Shown: positions 1 to 7,062 of the stretch, piece by piece
Layout of the letters: every line of letters begins with the position of its first letter
How positions within the stretch are numbered: the stretch's first letter is position 1
DNA from: Candidatus Bathyarchaeota archaeon
GTDB lineage: Archaea > Thermoproteota > Bathyarchaeia > 40CM-2-53-6
Assembly: GCA_005883075.1 (NCBI GenBank)
Contig: VBAX01000057.1
Span: 1-41,052 of the forward strand
DNA length: 41,052 nt
Reading direction: 5' to 3'
Made by a program: the position numbers and the translations under genes
Notes under the pieces: model-generated
The model's database searches: none
What the model saw: the letters and a program-made list of their open reading frames with translations, nothing else
What the model was told of the DNA's origin: nothing

Positions 1-200
1 TTGCTCGTTGAATAGTTGTATGGAGGCTCGCACGACGGACAATCGTAAAAAGAGGCGTCAGCATATCCTATACGGATCGTGATTCCTCGTCGAAGTTCCT
101 CAGAGTGCCTGGCAGTCCAAACCCCAGTCAACGCTTGGACAATGGTGCTCTTTCCATTGTCGACATGTCCAAGAGTGCCTATGTTGATTTCAGGCTGCAG
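1..200 (-). CDS. eif2g: Translation initiation factor aIF2 gamma subunit, N-terminal part (runs off window start)
   Basis: GTPase subunit of aIF2, which delivers initiator Met-tRNA to the small ribosomal subunit. Reading leftwards from 200, the frame gives [18 protein letters not shown], then [17 protein letters not shown] and a zinc-knuckle start (DCPSCE), a clear match to the aIF2-gamma G domain. The gene is cut by the window edge after about 66 codons. The frame is open up to a TGA at 300-302 but contains no ATG, GTG or TTG. The CTG at 200-198 sits exactly where homologues begin (before QPEVNIG) and lies 7 nt after an AGGTGA. The P-loop is unusual: the normal DHGKT is DNGKS here. The upstream same-strand neighbour is a RibD-type gene. 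Identity is near certain; the CTG start is inferred. Confidence 0.9.
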   Translation of the reverse strand, partial: MQPEINIGTLGHVDNGKSTIVQALTGVWTARHSEELRRGITIRIGYADASFYDCPSCEPPYNYSTS

Positions 201-207
201 GCTAATG

Positions 208-213
208 TCACCT
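208..213 (-). promoter_or_regulatory. Shine-Dalgarno site for the aIF2-gamma CTG start
   Basis: The minus strand reads AGGTGA, complementary to the anti-SD end of 16S rRNA, 7 nt before the CTG at 200-198. This spacing supports CTG as the real start, since no standard start codon exists in the frame. Confidence 0.55.
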
Positions 214-261
214 ATGACTGTAGGGTGCTCCGGAAGGATATACAGGCTTGCTTTATCGAGA

Positions 262-886
262 TCACTGTTTCGAGGGCTTGAGTTCTCTTGTTTGATTAGT
301 CAAGTCAAAGCTTCCTGTTTTGATCTCTCCGTCTCGCCGATATGTGGCTACGATAACGCCTGCGGTTTTTGAAAGAGGCCGGTATCGTGTCCACGCCAAA
401 AAGTCGCTTGCCATGTCCAATGGTAACAGGATATATTTTCAACCAGAACTCATCAACGAGATCGTGCTTTAGAAGAGTTTGGATAAGATCTGAACTACCG
501 TGAACCTGCAACTCAGGCCCGTCCTCTTTCTTAAGTTTCTCGATCTCTTCTGGGATGTTACCCGTGACGAGCGTGGAATTCTCCCAGTCAAGTTTCCTAA
601 GGGTTTTCGAGACGACGTATTTCCTAGCCTTGTTTAGCTTGTCCGCGAAAGGGTTGTCTTTTGCTTTCGGCCAATACCCTGCGAATATCTCGTAGGTCTT
701 CCGGCCAAGCAAGAGGTCGTATGGATGTCCCATCTGTCCACCCATGACCTTTTCCATAACACCATCCCAGTAGCCGAAAGACCATCCTCCATGCTTAAAA
801 TTGCCACTCGTATCCTCATCGGGTCCGCCTGGAGCCTGCATAACTCCATCAAGCGTTACAAATGACAACACGACTAATTTTCTGAT
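262..886 (-). CDS. RibD C-terminal/dihydrofolate-reductase-like protein, frameshifted near the 3' end
   Basis: Putative NADPH-dependent reductase of the RibD_C/DHFR-like family. The sequence shows [14 protein letters not shown] at the N-terminus, [15 protein letters not shown], an internal [12 protein letters not shown] and [14 protein letters not shown], in the family order. The reading frame then breaks at a five-T run (366-370 on the plus strand). The unshifted frame ends in basic nonsense at 305, while the +1 frame continues as [18 protein letters not shown], the expected family ending, and stops at 262-264. The family N-terminus ([13 protein letters not shown]) begins upstream of the first standard start (GTG, 871). 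The in-frame codon after a GGAGGA (894-899) with 7-nt spacing is ATC at 886. It is either a sequencing slip in a homopolymer or a decaying gene. Confidence 0.75.
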
Positions 887-999
887 GGTTCATTCCTCCA
901 ATATCTGGAGACCGTAATTGTCCTACAGGCAAAATTTAACCTTTGCAAGTTGACAGTATCCGGCGGCAGGATCCACTCCGGCAAGTACTAGCGGAGACC

Positions 1000-1212
1000 A
1001 TGGGTGTAAATCTACATTTGTCTAGGGCCTTCATACTCGCTCTGTTGACAATCGCCGTTATGTTCACGGCCATAGTTCTGATAGTTTGGGGAATCGTCCT
1101 GTCGTTTGGAGGGCCTGCAAACACTCTTCTCTACTTGTTCTTCTTCGGAGATGCTGGATTGCTCATCACGGTGATAGAGATCGCTCGAAGAAAGAAGAAA
1201 CAAGCAGGGTGA
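1000..1212 (+). CDS. Small two-helix membrane protein, unknown function
   Basis: A 70-residue protein starting MGVNLHLSRAF. There are two hydrophobic segments, about residues 8-33 and 38-57, separated by a short GGPAN turn, and a basic tail ending RRKKKQAG that would favour a cytoplasmic C-terminus. A longer frame begins at GTG 943, but its first 19 residues are polar and the ATG at 1000 sits directly before the hydrophobic part. It is followed 10 nt later by the glycosylase gene on the same strand. I do not recognise a family. Confidence 0.5.
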   Translation: MGVNLHLSRAFILALLTIAVMFTAIVLIVWGIVLSFGGPANTLLYLFFFGDAGLLITVIEIARRKKKQAG

Positions 1213-1222
1213 TGGTTGCGAA

Positions 1223-1801
1223 TTGGAAAAAACTACGCTTCGGAGGTGTCAGTGGGCTACTATGGGCGACAGCCCGCTCATGGTTCAGTACCACGATAAG
1301 GAATGGGGTGTCCCGGTGCACGATGACAGGACTCTGTTCGAATTTCTCGTATTGGAGGGCGCACAAGCAGGGCTCAGCTGGCAGACAGTTCTGAACAAAC
1401 GCGAAAACTACCGGAAGGCATTCCATGCCTTTCAGCCGGCGAAAATTGCCCGTTACAACAACAAGGACGCCCAGCGTCTTCTTCGCGATCCTGGAATCAT
1501 ACGTAACCGTCTCAAAGTCCAAGCCACGATTAACAACGCAAAACAAATCCTCCAATTACAAAGGGAATACGGTTCTTTTGACAAATACATCTGGCAGTTT
1601 GTTGGTGGCAAACCAGTCAAGCACAGATTCGAGTCGCTCGGCGAGATTCCTGCGACGACCAATGAATCCGATTCTATGAGCAAAGACCTACGCAAACGAG
1701 GCCTACGATTCGTCGGCCCAACAATCTGCTACGCATTCATGCAAGCCGTTGGAATGGTAAACGACCACACCACAAAATGCTTCAGGTATAACGCTCTCTA
1801 G
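1223..1801 (+). CDS. tag: DNA-3-methyladenine glycosylase I
   Basis: Base-excision repair enzyme that removes 3-methyladenine from alkylated DNA. The family signature is clear: N-terminal RCQWA, then YHDKEWGVP, DDRTLFEFLVLEGAQAGLSW, a central IIRNRLKVQATINNA and a C-terminal VNDHTTKCFRY. These hold the Cys and His residues that bind the structural zinc in the family, and the Glu/Trp pocket that holds the base. Length (192 aa) is normal. The start is TTG at 1223, shortly after the small membrane protein. The C-terminus is a little shorter than in many bacterial homologues. Such genes are widely exchanged between bacteria and archaea, so transfer is possible but not shown. Confidence 0.93.
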   Translation: MEKTTLRRCQWATMGDSPLMVQYHDKEWGVPVHDDRTLFEFLVLEGAQAGLSWQTVLNKRENYRKAFHAFQPAKIARYNNKDAQRLLRDPGIIRNRLKVQATINNAKQILQLQREYGSFDKYIWQFVGGKPVKHRFESLGEIPATTNESDSMSKDLRKRGLRFVGPTICYAFMQAVGMVNDHTTKCFRYNAL

Positions 1802-1881
1802 CCGAAGACTCTGATCGCATCATGCCCATGCTAGCGCGATGGAACGGTCCGGAACCCTTGAGAAATCACTTAACTAAAAGG

Positions 1882-1890
1882 TTAAATAAT
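1882..1890 (+). promoter_or_regulatory. TATA box upstream of the ArsR-family gene
   Basis: TTAAATAAT lies 24-32 nt before the ATG at 1914, the usual distance between an archaeal TATA box and the transcription start. This suggests a leaderless or nearly leaderless transcript for the ArsR/AHSA1 pair. Confidence 0.55.
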
Positions 1891-1913
1891 CTCCGAGCGC
1901 ATCCCTCCGATAG

Positions 1914-2249
1914 ATGGTTAGTCAAGCTAAGGTCGTCCTCGACCTGGACCAGGTCTTCGGGGCACTAGCCCACCCAATCCGGCGGGCCATCCTCGAGGAG
2001 CTATCGGTCGGCGACGCCACGGTCAGCGAACTGGCAGAACCTTACAAGGTGAGCCTGCCGGCGATATCGAAGCACCTGCGGGTCTTGGAAGATGCGGGAC
2101 TATTGCGGGTCGAGCCGGAAGGCCGGGTGCGCCGCTGCCAGATCGATGCGGCACCGCTAAGCGTGGCGTTCGGCTGGCTTACGCAATACCGGGTCCTGTG
2201 GGAGGATCGCCTCGCCCGACTGGCCAAACATCTAGAGGAAAAAGAATGA
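1914..2249 (+). CDS. ArsR-family winged-helix transcriptional regulator
   Basis: A 111-residue DNA-binding repressor. It shows the ArsR core: LDQVFGALAHPIRRAILEEL (helices 1-2), a recognition helix region VSLPAISKHLRVLEDAGL and the wing VRVEPEGRVRRC-like segment. It has no obvious metal-binding cysteine cluster, so it is probably not a metal sensor. The stop overlaps the ATG of the next gene (ATGA at 2246-2249), so the two are translationally coupled. ArsR regulators paired with AHSA1/SRPBCC proteins are a recurrent arrangement; the ligand is usually unknown. Third positions look more G/C-rich than in neighbouring genes, which may mark transfer. Confidence 0.9.
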   Translation: MVSQAKVVLDLDQVFGALAHPIRRAILEELSVGDATVSELAEPYKVSLPAISKHLRVLEDAGLLRVEPEGRVRRCQIDAAPLSVAFGWLTQYRVLWEDRLARLAKHLEEKE

Positions 2250-2749
2250 CAAGTAGAACAGAAGAAATGAGTCAAACCAGAAATCGGAACGAGCTAACAA
2301 TAGTACGGGTGTTCGATGCGCCCCGAGAGGCAGTATGGAAGGCGTGGACGGATCCTGAACGAGCAAAGCGATGGTGGGGACCCGAAGGCTTCACCGCACC
2401 CTTCATCAAGATCGACCTCCGAGTAGGCGGCAAGTACCTCTTCTGCATGCGATCGCCAGACGGCAAAGACTATTGCAGCACAGGTGTCTACCGGGAAATC
2501 ATTCCGTTCCAGCGGATAGTCTCCACAGACAGCTTCGCGGACGAGAAAGGGAACGTGGTTCCGGCCTCCCATTACGGGATGCCCTCGGACCTCCCAATGG
2601 AAATGCTAGTAACGGTGACGTTTGAAGAGGTTGGTGGGAAGACCCGGATGACGTTGCGGCACGTGGGCCTTCCGGCGGGCGAGCAGAGCAAGATGGCTGA
2701 AATGGGCTGGAACACATCGTTCGATAAACTGGCCAAAGCCCTCAAGTAA
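2246..2749 (+). CDS. SRPBCC / AHSA1-domain protein
   Basis: A 167-residue START-like fold protein of the activator-of-Hsp90 (AHSA1) type. Hallmarks are VRVFDAPREAVWKAWTDPE near residue 20, RWWGPEGF, the GGKYLFCMRSPDG strand and the C-terminal MAEMGWNTSFDKLA helix. These proteins form a deep hydrophobic cavity and probably bind a small lipophilic ligand; no enzyme activity can be deduced. The start is ATG 2246, overlapping the ArsR stop, rather than the longer in-frame GTG upstream inside arsR. It is cotranscribed with the ArsR regulator, which suggests that regulator and binding protein answer to the same compound. Confidence 0.9.
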   Translation: MTSRTEEMSQTRNRNELTIVRVFDAPREAVWKAWTDPERAKRWWGPEGFTAPFIKIDLRVGGKYLFCMRSPDGKDYCSTGVYREIIPFQRIVSTDSFADEKGNVVPASHYGMPSDLPMEMLVTVTFEEVGGKTRMTLRHVGLPAGEQSKMAEMGWNTSFDKLAKALK

Positions 2750-2764
2750 CACAAGATCCCAGCA

Positions 2765-2793
2765 CCCCTGACACGACCCCGTTGCGTCAGGGG
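2765..2793. terminator. Inverted repeat between the AHSA1 gene and kae1
   Basis: CCCCTGAC at 2765-2772 is perfectly complementary to GTCAGGGG at 2786-2793, giving an 8-bp GC-rich stem with a 13-nt loop. There is no T run after it, so termination is only a guess. It ends 8 nt before the kae1 GTG and could instead affect kae1 translation. Confidence 0.35.
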
Positions 2794-2801
2794 ACAGTCC
2801 A

Positions 2802-3818
2802 GTGAAGCAAGACCCTCGACTAGTACCCACTTTTTTCCTAGGAATAGAATCGACTGCTCACACCTTCGGGGCGAGCATGATCGACGATCAGGGTACCATA
2901 ATCACCAACGTGAACTCTACGTACCGGCCGCCGACTGGGATAGGAATCCATCCTAGAAAGGCGGCGGAGCATCACAACGAAGTCTCAAGTAGCGTAATCG
3001 AGAAAGCCCTCCAAGGCGTTGGAGAAAGAGTCTCTCCGGACGCCGTCTGTTATTCTGCGGGACCGGGTCTTGGACCCTGCCTCAGGATCGGAGCAACAAT
3101 CTCCAGAGCCTTGGCTCTTTACTTGGACAAGCCCCTCGTGCCCGTGCATCATGGCGTTGCTCACCTGGACCTGGCCATGGCTGCTGGAAGATCACATGAT
3201 CCCCTCGCAGTTCTAGTCTCGGGCGGCCATACGGCAATGGCTGTTCATCTGAACAAACGGTGGCGGATATACGGTGAAACCGAGGACATAACCCTGGGAA
3301 ATCTCCTGGACATGTTTGCCCGTGAGGCAAAGCTCCCGTCTCCGGGAGGAGTCGCCGTTGAGTCAAAAGCGAAAGAGGGTCAGACCCTTCTTGCTCTACC
3401 CTACACGGTGAAGGGAAACGATGTTGCCTACTCTGGATTGCTGACCGCTGCCATACGACTCCTAAAGGAAGGGAAGTCCTTGCCAGACATCTGTTTCTCG
3501 ATCCAAGAAGTCTCCTTCGCAATGCTATCAGAGGCAGTTGAGCGCAGCCTGGTTCAGACAAGGAAGAAAGAAGTCCTGCTTGCTGGAGGCGTGGCCGCGA
3601 ACCAGCGCCTTCGAGAAATGATCCAATTGGTCGCAGAGGATCACGGTGCAACATTTCATCCCGTTCCGATCGAGTACTCTGGAGATTGCGGCGCGCAGAT
3701 CGCTTGCTCGGGAAGACTTGCCTTCGAATCCGGTGTCACCGTCCCAGTCCCAGAAAGCTTTGTCAATCCGCGATGGCGTCTGGACGAGATTGAGGTTCCA
3801 TGGATTCCTCGACCTTAA
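2802..3818 (+). CDS. kae1: KEOPS subunit Kae1 (tRNA threonylcarbamoyladenosine synthase)
   Basis: Catalytic ASKHA-fold subunit of KEOPS, which transfers the threonylcarbamoyl group to A37 of ANN-decoding tRNAs (t6A). The sequence has the N-terminal FLGIESTAHTFGA, the metal-binding HHGVAH (H117 and H121), SGGHT at 140-144, YGETEDITLGNLLDMFAR, PGG and the C-terminal GGVAANQRLREM. Its 338 residues are the normal length for a stand-alone Kae1; it is not fused to Bud32 as in many euryarchaea. The start is GTG. Its 3' end overlaps bud32 by 19 bp, implying coupled synthesis of the two partners. Confidence 0.97.
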   Translation: MKQDPRLVPTFFLGIESTAHTFGASMIDDQGTIITNVNSTYRPPTGIGIHPRKAAEHHNEVSSSVIEKALQGVGERVSPDAVCYSAGPGLGPCLRIGATISRALALYLDKPLVPVHHGVAHLDLAMAAGRSHDPLAVLVSGGHTAMAVHLNKRWRIYGETEDITLGNLLDMFAREAKLPSPGGVAVESKAKEGQTLLALPYTVKGNDVAYSGLLTAAIRLLKEGKSLPDICFSIQEVSFAMLSEAVERSLVQTRKKEVLLAGGVAANQRLREMIQLVAEDHGATFHPVPIEYSGDCGAQIACSGRLAFESGVTVPVPESFVNPRWRLDEIEVPWIPRP

Positions 3819-4456
3819 TCCTCCAGCCGCTGCACCGCGGCGCTGAGGCAGATCTCTTTCTATCGCAGCTGCCCCCATGGAAAGTTGTAGTGAAGAGAAG
3901 AGTTCGAAAAGCCTACCGCCACGAAAAGCTGGACGCTAGCATCAGAAAAGAGAGAACCATCAGGGAGTCGTCCGCGATCCGAGATGGAAAGATCGCAGGA
4001 GCTAGGCTTCCTAGCATTCTCGGCCTCGACATCGAACGGTCTACAATCATCATGACGTTCATCGACGGACTGCTCGCCAGAAACATTCTTGATGGGATGA
4101 GTAATGCTCGTCGGCTCGCTCTTCTTGAGGAGCTGGGCAGACAAGTGGGCTTCCTCCATTCAGCAGGAATAACACACGGCGACCTGACTACATCAAACAT
4201 CATTCTACCAGCTGACGAGAAGCCGTTCATGGTAGACTTCGGAATGGCCCGCAAATCAACCGACCACGAAGACCACGGAAGCGATCTACACCTACTCCAA
4301 AGATCGTTGATTGCTACACATGCCCTCGACGCCGCAAGTTCGCTTAGAAGGGTTGCGAAGGGATATCGCGAGGTTGTTGGCGAGGAGATGGCGAAATCGA
4401 GCCTTCGAAAAGCCGCAGAGATTGCACGGAGAGGCAGATACTTCGCCATCCGATAA
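3800..4456 (+). CDS. bud32: KEOPS-associated kinase/ATPase Bud32
   Basis: Small atypical protein kinase of KEOPS, stimulating Kae1 and acting as an ATPase. The 218-residue protein has the glycine-poor nucleotide loop HRGAEADLF, the lysine strand VVVKRRVRKAYRH, the catalytic loop HGDLTTSNI (126-134) and the metal-binding DFGMA (146-150). The C-terminus ends with RRGRYFAIR, a variant of the basic tail that contacts tRNA and Kae1 in the family. The ATG at 3800 lies inside the kae1 3' end. The following rdgB-type gene begins inside the bud32 3' end, so the three genes form an overlapping cassette. Confidence 0.96.
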   Translation: MDSSTLILQPLHRGAEADLFLSQLPPWKVVVKRRVRKAYRHEKLDASIRKERTIRESSAIRDGKIAGARLPSILGLDIERSTIIMTFIDGLLARNILDGMSNARRLALLEELGRQVGFLHSAGITHGDLTTSNIILPADEKPFMVDFGMARKSTDHEDHGSDLHLLQRSLIATHALDAASSLRRVAKGYREVVGEEMAKSSLRKAAEIARRGRYFAIR

Positions 4457-5018
4457 ACGAACACTATGGTTCGTAACACAGAACCACCACAAGTACCAGG
4501 AAGCCCGCAGAATCCTCAACCCATTCGAGATAGAGATCCGCATGCTCGCTTCCCCGAAAACCGAGATCCAGAGCACCAGCCTTGGTGAAATAGCCAAGTT
4601 CGCGGCGCAAGAAGCAGCCAAGAAACACAATCGTACGATCTTGGTAGAAGACTCCGGGCTCTTCGTCAAAGTCCTCAACGGTTTTCCGGGCCCCTTCTCA
4701 TCATACGTCCATGCTACCATTGGAGTTGGAGGGCTCTTACACTTGATGAGCGGAGAGACGGGACGAGAGGCATATTTTCAGGCCTCCTTGGCTCTCGCAT
4801 CTCCTCGGGATTCGTCTCAAGAGTTCTCGGGAAAAGTGAACGGGACAATATCGCACAAGCCTGCTGGAAAGCAGGGCTTCGGGTTTGACCCAATATTCAT
4901 TCCAAAAGGCGCCCGGAAAACGTTCGCCCAAGGCGGAACCGAATTCAAGGACAAATATTCGCACCGAGCTTTCGCGTTCCGGAAGCTAGCTCTCTGGTAC
5001 ATCAAAACCAAAATCTAA
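4422..5018 (+). CDS. rdgB: XTP/dITP pyrophosphatase (HAM1/RdgB family)
   Basis: House-cleaning NTP pyrophosphatase that hydrolyses XTP/dITP/ITP to monophosphates. Motifs: LWFVTQNHHKYQEA (substrate-binding TxNxxK site, here TQNHHK), ILVEDSGLFV with the catalytic acidic residues, GFPGPFSSYV, KQGFGFDPIFIP and SHRAFAF. The frame extends upstream into bud32 to 4311. The most 3' standard start is TTG at 4422, giving 198 aa with a 15-residue lead before the conserved strand and a 35-bp overlap with bud32. No ATG or GTG lies closer to the conserved region, so the exact start is not certain. Confidence 0.93.
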   Translation: MHGEADTSPSDKRTLWFVTQNHHKYQEARRILNPFEIEIRMLASPKTEIQSTSLGEIAKFAAQEAAKKHNRTILVEDSGLFVKVLNGFPGPFSSYVHATIGVGGLLHLMSGETGREAYFQASLALASPRDSSQEFSGKVNGTISHKPAGKQGFGFDPIFIPKGARKTFAQGGTEFKDKYSHRAFAFRKLALWYIKTKI

Positions 5019-5050
5019 GCCCAGAATCATCGCGATTGCCAAGCGGAGCC

Positions 5051-5060
5051 CTAAAATAAC
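5051..5060 (+). promoter_or_regulatory. TATA box upstream of rpoE1
   Basis: CTAAAATAAC lies about 24-33 nt upstream of the ATG at 5084. This fits a leaderless transcript starting at or next to that ATG, and favours it over the GTG two codons upstream. Confidence 0.5.
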
Positions 5061-5083
5061 GCCTTCAGTCGCCTTCCGTGAAT

Positions 5084-5662
5084 ATGTTCCGCATAGTGAC
5101 AGTCGAGGACGTAGTACGTATTCCGCCTCAGAAATTCGGACAGCCCATCGACGAAGTCGCCCGTGAACAGATCAAGCTCAAGTACGAGAACTATGTGGAC
5201 GAGGAACTCGGCTACGTCATCCTAGTCACCGATGTTGATGTTGAGACAACCGGGAAAATTCTCCCCGGAGACGGCTCAACCCATCACAAATCCGTCTTCA
5301 AACTACTCACTTTCTTCCCCGAGCTCCATGAGGTTGTGGAGGGAGAGATCGTCGAAGTCACCGACTTCGGAGCATTCGTCAGAATAGGCCCTGAAGATGC
5401 TCTCCTACATGTGTCCCAGATCATGGACGATTTCATAACCTACGATGAGAAGCACGGTGTCCTCGCCGGACGCGAGAGTCACCGAAACCTAGGAAAGGGG
5501 AACATGGTCAGAGGACGAATAATCGCTGTCAGCTTCCCCCGAGGAGGCTCAGGAGGAAAAATCGGAATTACACTGCGCCAACCCTTTCTAGGAAGGATTG
5601 AGTGGATCGAAGAGGATCTCAAAGGGAAACCTCCGAAACTGGAGCGTAAAGCAGCAGCTTGA
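5084..5662 (+). CDS. rpoE1: DNA-directed RNA polymerase subunit E' (Rpo7)
   Basis: Stalk subunit of archaeal RNA polymerase, homologous to eukaryotic Rpb7. It begins MFRIVTVEDVVRIPP, carries the N-terminal RNP-like domain to about residue 80, then an S1 domain starting at GEIVEVTDFGAFVRIGP with LLHVSQI. With Rpo4 it forms the stalk that binds RNA and aids open-complex formation. A GTG two codons upstream (5078) is possible, but homologues begin at MF/MY and the TATA spacing fits 5084. Its stop overlaps the start of the Spt4-type gene (TTGA), a conserved archaeal pairing. Confidence 0.96.
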   Translation: MFRIVTVEDVVRIPPQKFGQPIDEVAREQIKLKYENYVDEELGYVILVTDVDVETTGKILPGDGSTHHKSVFKLLTFFPELHEVVEGEIVEVTDFGAFVRIGPEDALLHVSQIMDDFITYDEKHGVLAGRESHRNLGKGNMVRGRIIAVSFPRGGSGGKIGITLRQPFLGRIEWIEEDLKGKPPKLERKAAA

Positions 5663-5844
5663 CAGACAAAGCATGCAAGAACTGCCGCATGATTAGCGCA
5701 GGTCCCGTATGCCCCAACTGTAAATCCACCAACTTAAGCGATGATTGGACTGGCTTCGTCGTGGTGCTAGAACCAGCGGGTTCAGAAGTAGCCCGGCTCA
5801 TGCAGATCAAGGTCCCGGGAAAGTTCGCTATCAGAGTTCGATAG
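5659..5844 (+). CDS. spt4: Transcription elongation factor Spt4 (RpoE'')
   Basis: A 61-residue zinc protein that pairs with Spt5 to form the processivity factor on RNA polymerase. The zinc ligands are visible in KACKNC and GPVCPNC near the N-terminus, followed by the beta-sheet DDWTGFVVVLEP and the end GKFAIRV, all typical of archaeal Spt4. The start is TTG, sharing bases with the rpoE1 stop (TTGA, 5659-5662), so translation is coupled to rpoE1. Confidence 0.95.
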   Translation: MTDKACKNCRMISAGPVCPNCKSTNLSDDWTGFVVVLEPAGSEVARLMQIKVPGKFAIRVR

Positions 5845-5898
5845 AGTCGGACAGAACTAGTTGTAGCCACAGTGCTTATTGTGGAAAAATAGCCTAGT

Positions 5899-6135
5899 TC
5901 ATTTTGGCCCGTAATCTGTGAAGCTACAAGCCCCGCAAACCCACCGCTGGGTAGGTTGTTTGTGAGATGCCATAACTGAGCCGCACCGTGGACACTTCCG
6001 ATTCTTCAGTTTCGTAGTCGAGCCGGAAATCTCGTACAGCTCACTCCGCATCCGCAGCTTCTTTTGTTTCGGCTTTGCTGCAGCTGGTGCTGGCACCTTT
6101 GGCTGTGCCGGTGGCTTCGGCGGTGCTTGGGACAT
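5899..6135 (-). CDS. rps27ae: 30S ribosomal protein S27ae
   Basis: Small zinc-binding ribosomal protein (78 aa). The zinc ribbon is CPRC (C48, C51) and CGAC (C67, C70), with a central YEISGSTTKLKNRKC strand and the end FTDYGPK. Compared with typical archaeal S27ae (about 50-60 aa) it carries an N-terminal extension of about 22 residues rich in Pro, Ala and Lys. It is transcribed leftwards, divergent from L7Ae, and lies away from S24e (9779), its usual neighbour. Confidence 0.95.
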   Translation of the reverse strand: MSQAPPKPPAQPKVPAPAAAKPKQKKLRMRSELYEISGSTTKLKNRKCPRCGSVMASHKQPTQRWVCGACSFTDYGPK

Positions 6136-6159
6136 ATCTTTGTCGCATCAGACTCCGCG

Positions 6160-6204
6160 CCATATTTAGTGTTGTTTCCATCGCTGTCGAAACGTTCATA
6201 AAAG
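6160..6204. promoter_or_regulatory. Divergent promoter region for S27ae (-) and the L7Ae operon (+)
   Basis: On the minus strand CTAAATATG (about 6168-6160) sits about 26 nt before the S27ae ATG at 6135, a TATA box for a leaderless message. On the plus strand TTCATAAAAG (6195-6204) lies about 43 nt before the L7Ae ATG and is the best TATA candidate there. Both are read by eye. Confidence 0.45.
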
Positions 6205-6246
6205 CCGGGCATCGCCCAGCCTGCTGGCCGATGAGAGTGAGTCTGG

Positions 6247-6636
6247 ATGGCACAAAAATCCGTTTACGTACGATTCCAAGTTCCCAAAGAAGCCGTTGAC
6301 AAGGCCTATCAACTTCTACAAGTCGCGAAAGACACCGGAAAGCTCCGGAAAGGCACAAATGAATCGACAAAAGCAATAGAGCGAGGAATCGCCAAATTAG
6401 TCGTTATCGCAGAGGATGTTGAGCCCCCGCAAGTAGTGGCCCATTTACCAATCCTGTGCGAAGAGAGAAAGATCTCATACCTTTACGTTCCCAGCAAGCT
6501 TGAGCTAGGCAAATCCGCTGGACTGGATGTCGGCTCCGCCGCGATCTCAGTCGTAGAGCCAGGCGATGGCGCACAGTCTCTCAAGGATATCCTGAAGATA
6601 GTTGAGAATATCAGGAAGACCGGCGCGGGCAAGTGA
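6247..6636 (+). CDS. rpl7ae: Ribosomal protein L7Ae
   Basis: Kink-turn RNA-binding protein that belongs to the 50S subunit and also to C/D-box and H/ACA snoRNP-like particles and RNase P in archaea. The 129 residues include [15 protein letters not shown], the k-turn-contact loop, followed by [34 protein letters not shown] and an [11 protein letters not shown]-terminal strand. It is first gene of the L7Ae-S28e-L24e-Ndk cassette. Its stop overlaps the GTG of S28e (GTGA, 6633-6636). Confidence 0.97.
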   Translation: MAQKSVYVRFQVPKEAVDKAYQLLQVAKDTGKLRKGTNESTKAIERGIAKLVVIAEDVEPPQVVAHLPILCEERKISYLYVPSKLELGKSAGLDVGSAAISVVEPGDGAQSLKDILKIVENIRKTGAGK

Positions 6637-6857
6637 GCAAGTCAAAAGACAGATCTGACGAACCACTCATCCCCGCCGAGGTCACACAGGTCATCGGTCG
6701 GACCGGGGTTACGGGAGAAGTTATTCAGGTTCGAGTCAGAGTTTTAGAAGGCCGAGACAAGGGACGAATTATCACTAGAAACGTCAAGGGACCCATCCGT
6801 CTCAACGACGTTCTCATGCTTCGAGAGACTGAGAGAGAAGCGAAAAAGATCAGGTAG
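6633..6857 (+). CDS. rps28e: 30S ribosomal protein S28e
   Basis: A 74-residue OB-fold protein near the mRNA exit of the small subunit. Characteristic stretches are [26 protein letters not shown], then [20 protein letters not shown] and the acidic/basic end [10 protein letters not shown], the near-invariant S28e terminus. The GTG start is coupled to the L7Ae stop. Ten bases separate its stop from the inferred ACG start of L24e. Confidence 0.96.
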   Translation: MSKSKDRSDEPLIPAEVTQVIGRTGVTGEVIQVRVRVLEGRDKGRIITRNVKGPIRLNDVLMLRETEREAKKIR

Positions 6858-6867
6858 GGCGTAAGCG

Positions 6868-7062
6868 ACGCCAAAGACGTTCAAGTGCTCTTTCTGCGGG
6901 AAGAACTTTCCAAACTCGACAGGCATAATGCATGTGAAGAATGACGGGACCATACTCTATTTCTGCTCGCGCAGATGCAGAGTCAGCACTCTGTCATTCA
7001 AGAGAGACTCTCGTAAGCTAAAGTGGACTGCTTACTATGGGAAGAGAGAGAAAGGACGCTGA
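6868..7062 (+). CDS. rpl24e: 50S ribosomal protein L24e (apparent ACG start)
   Basis: Zinc-binding large-subunit protein, 64 residues. It reads PKTFKCSFCGKNFPNSTG, then HVKNDGTILYFCSRRC and KLKWT, the L24e pattern, with zinc ligands C7, C10, C33 and C37. There is no ATG, GTG or TTG to start it: an in-frame TAA sits at 6862-6864, followed by GCG ACG CCA AAG ACG TTC AAG TGC. The first Cys codon is part of the zinc site, so the start must lie in this short stretch. The ACG at 6868 falls where homologues have ATG (MP.T..CSFCG). AGG and GGG stretches (6852-6859) could pair with the anti-SD. The gene lies in the standard L7Ae-S28e-L24e-Ndk order. Confidence 0.93.
   Translation, partial: TPKTFKCSFCGKNFPNSTGIMHVKNDGTILYFCSRRCRVSTLSFKRDSRKLKWTAYYGKREKGR

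Noticed and set aside
2765-2793. Riboswitch in front of kae1
   Set aside because: A single short stem-loop with no further conserved structure; a simple hairpin explains it.
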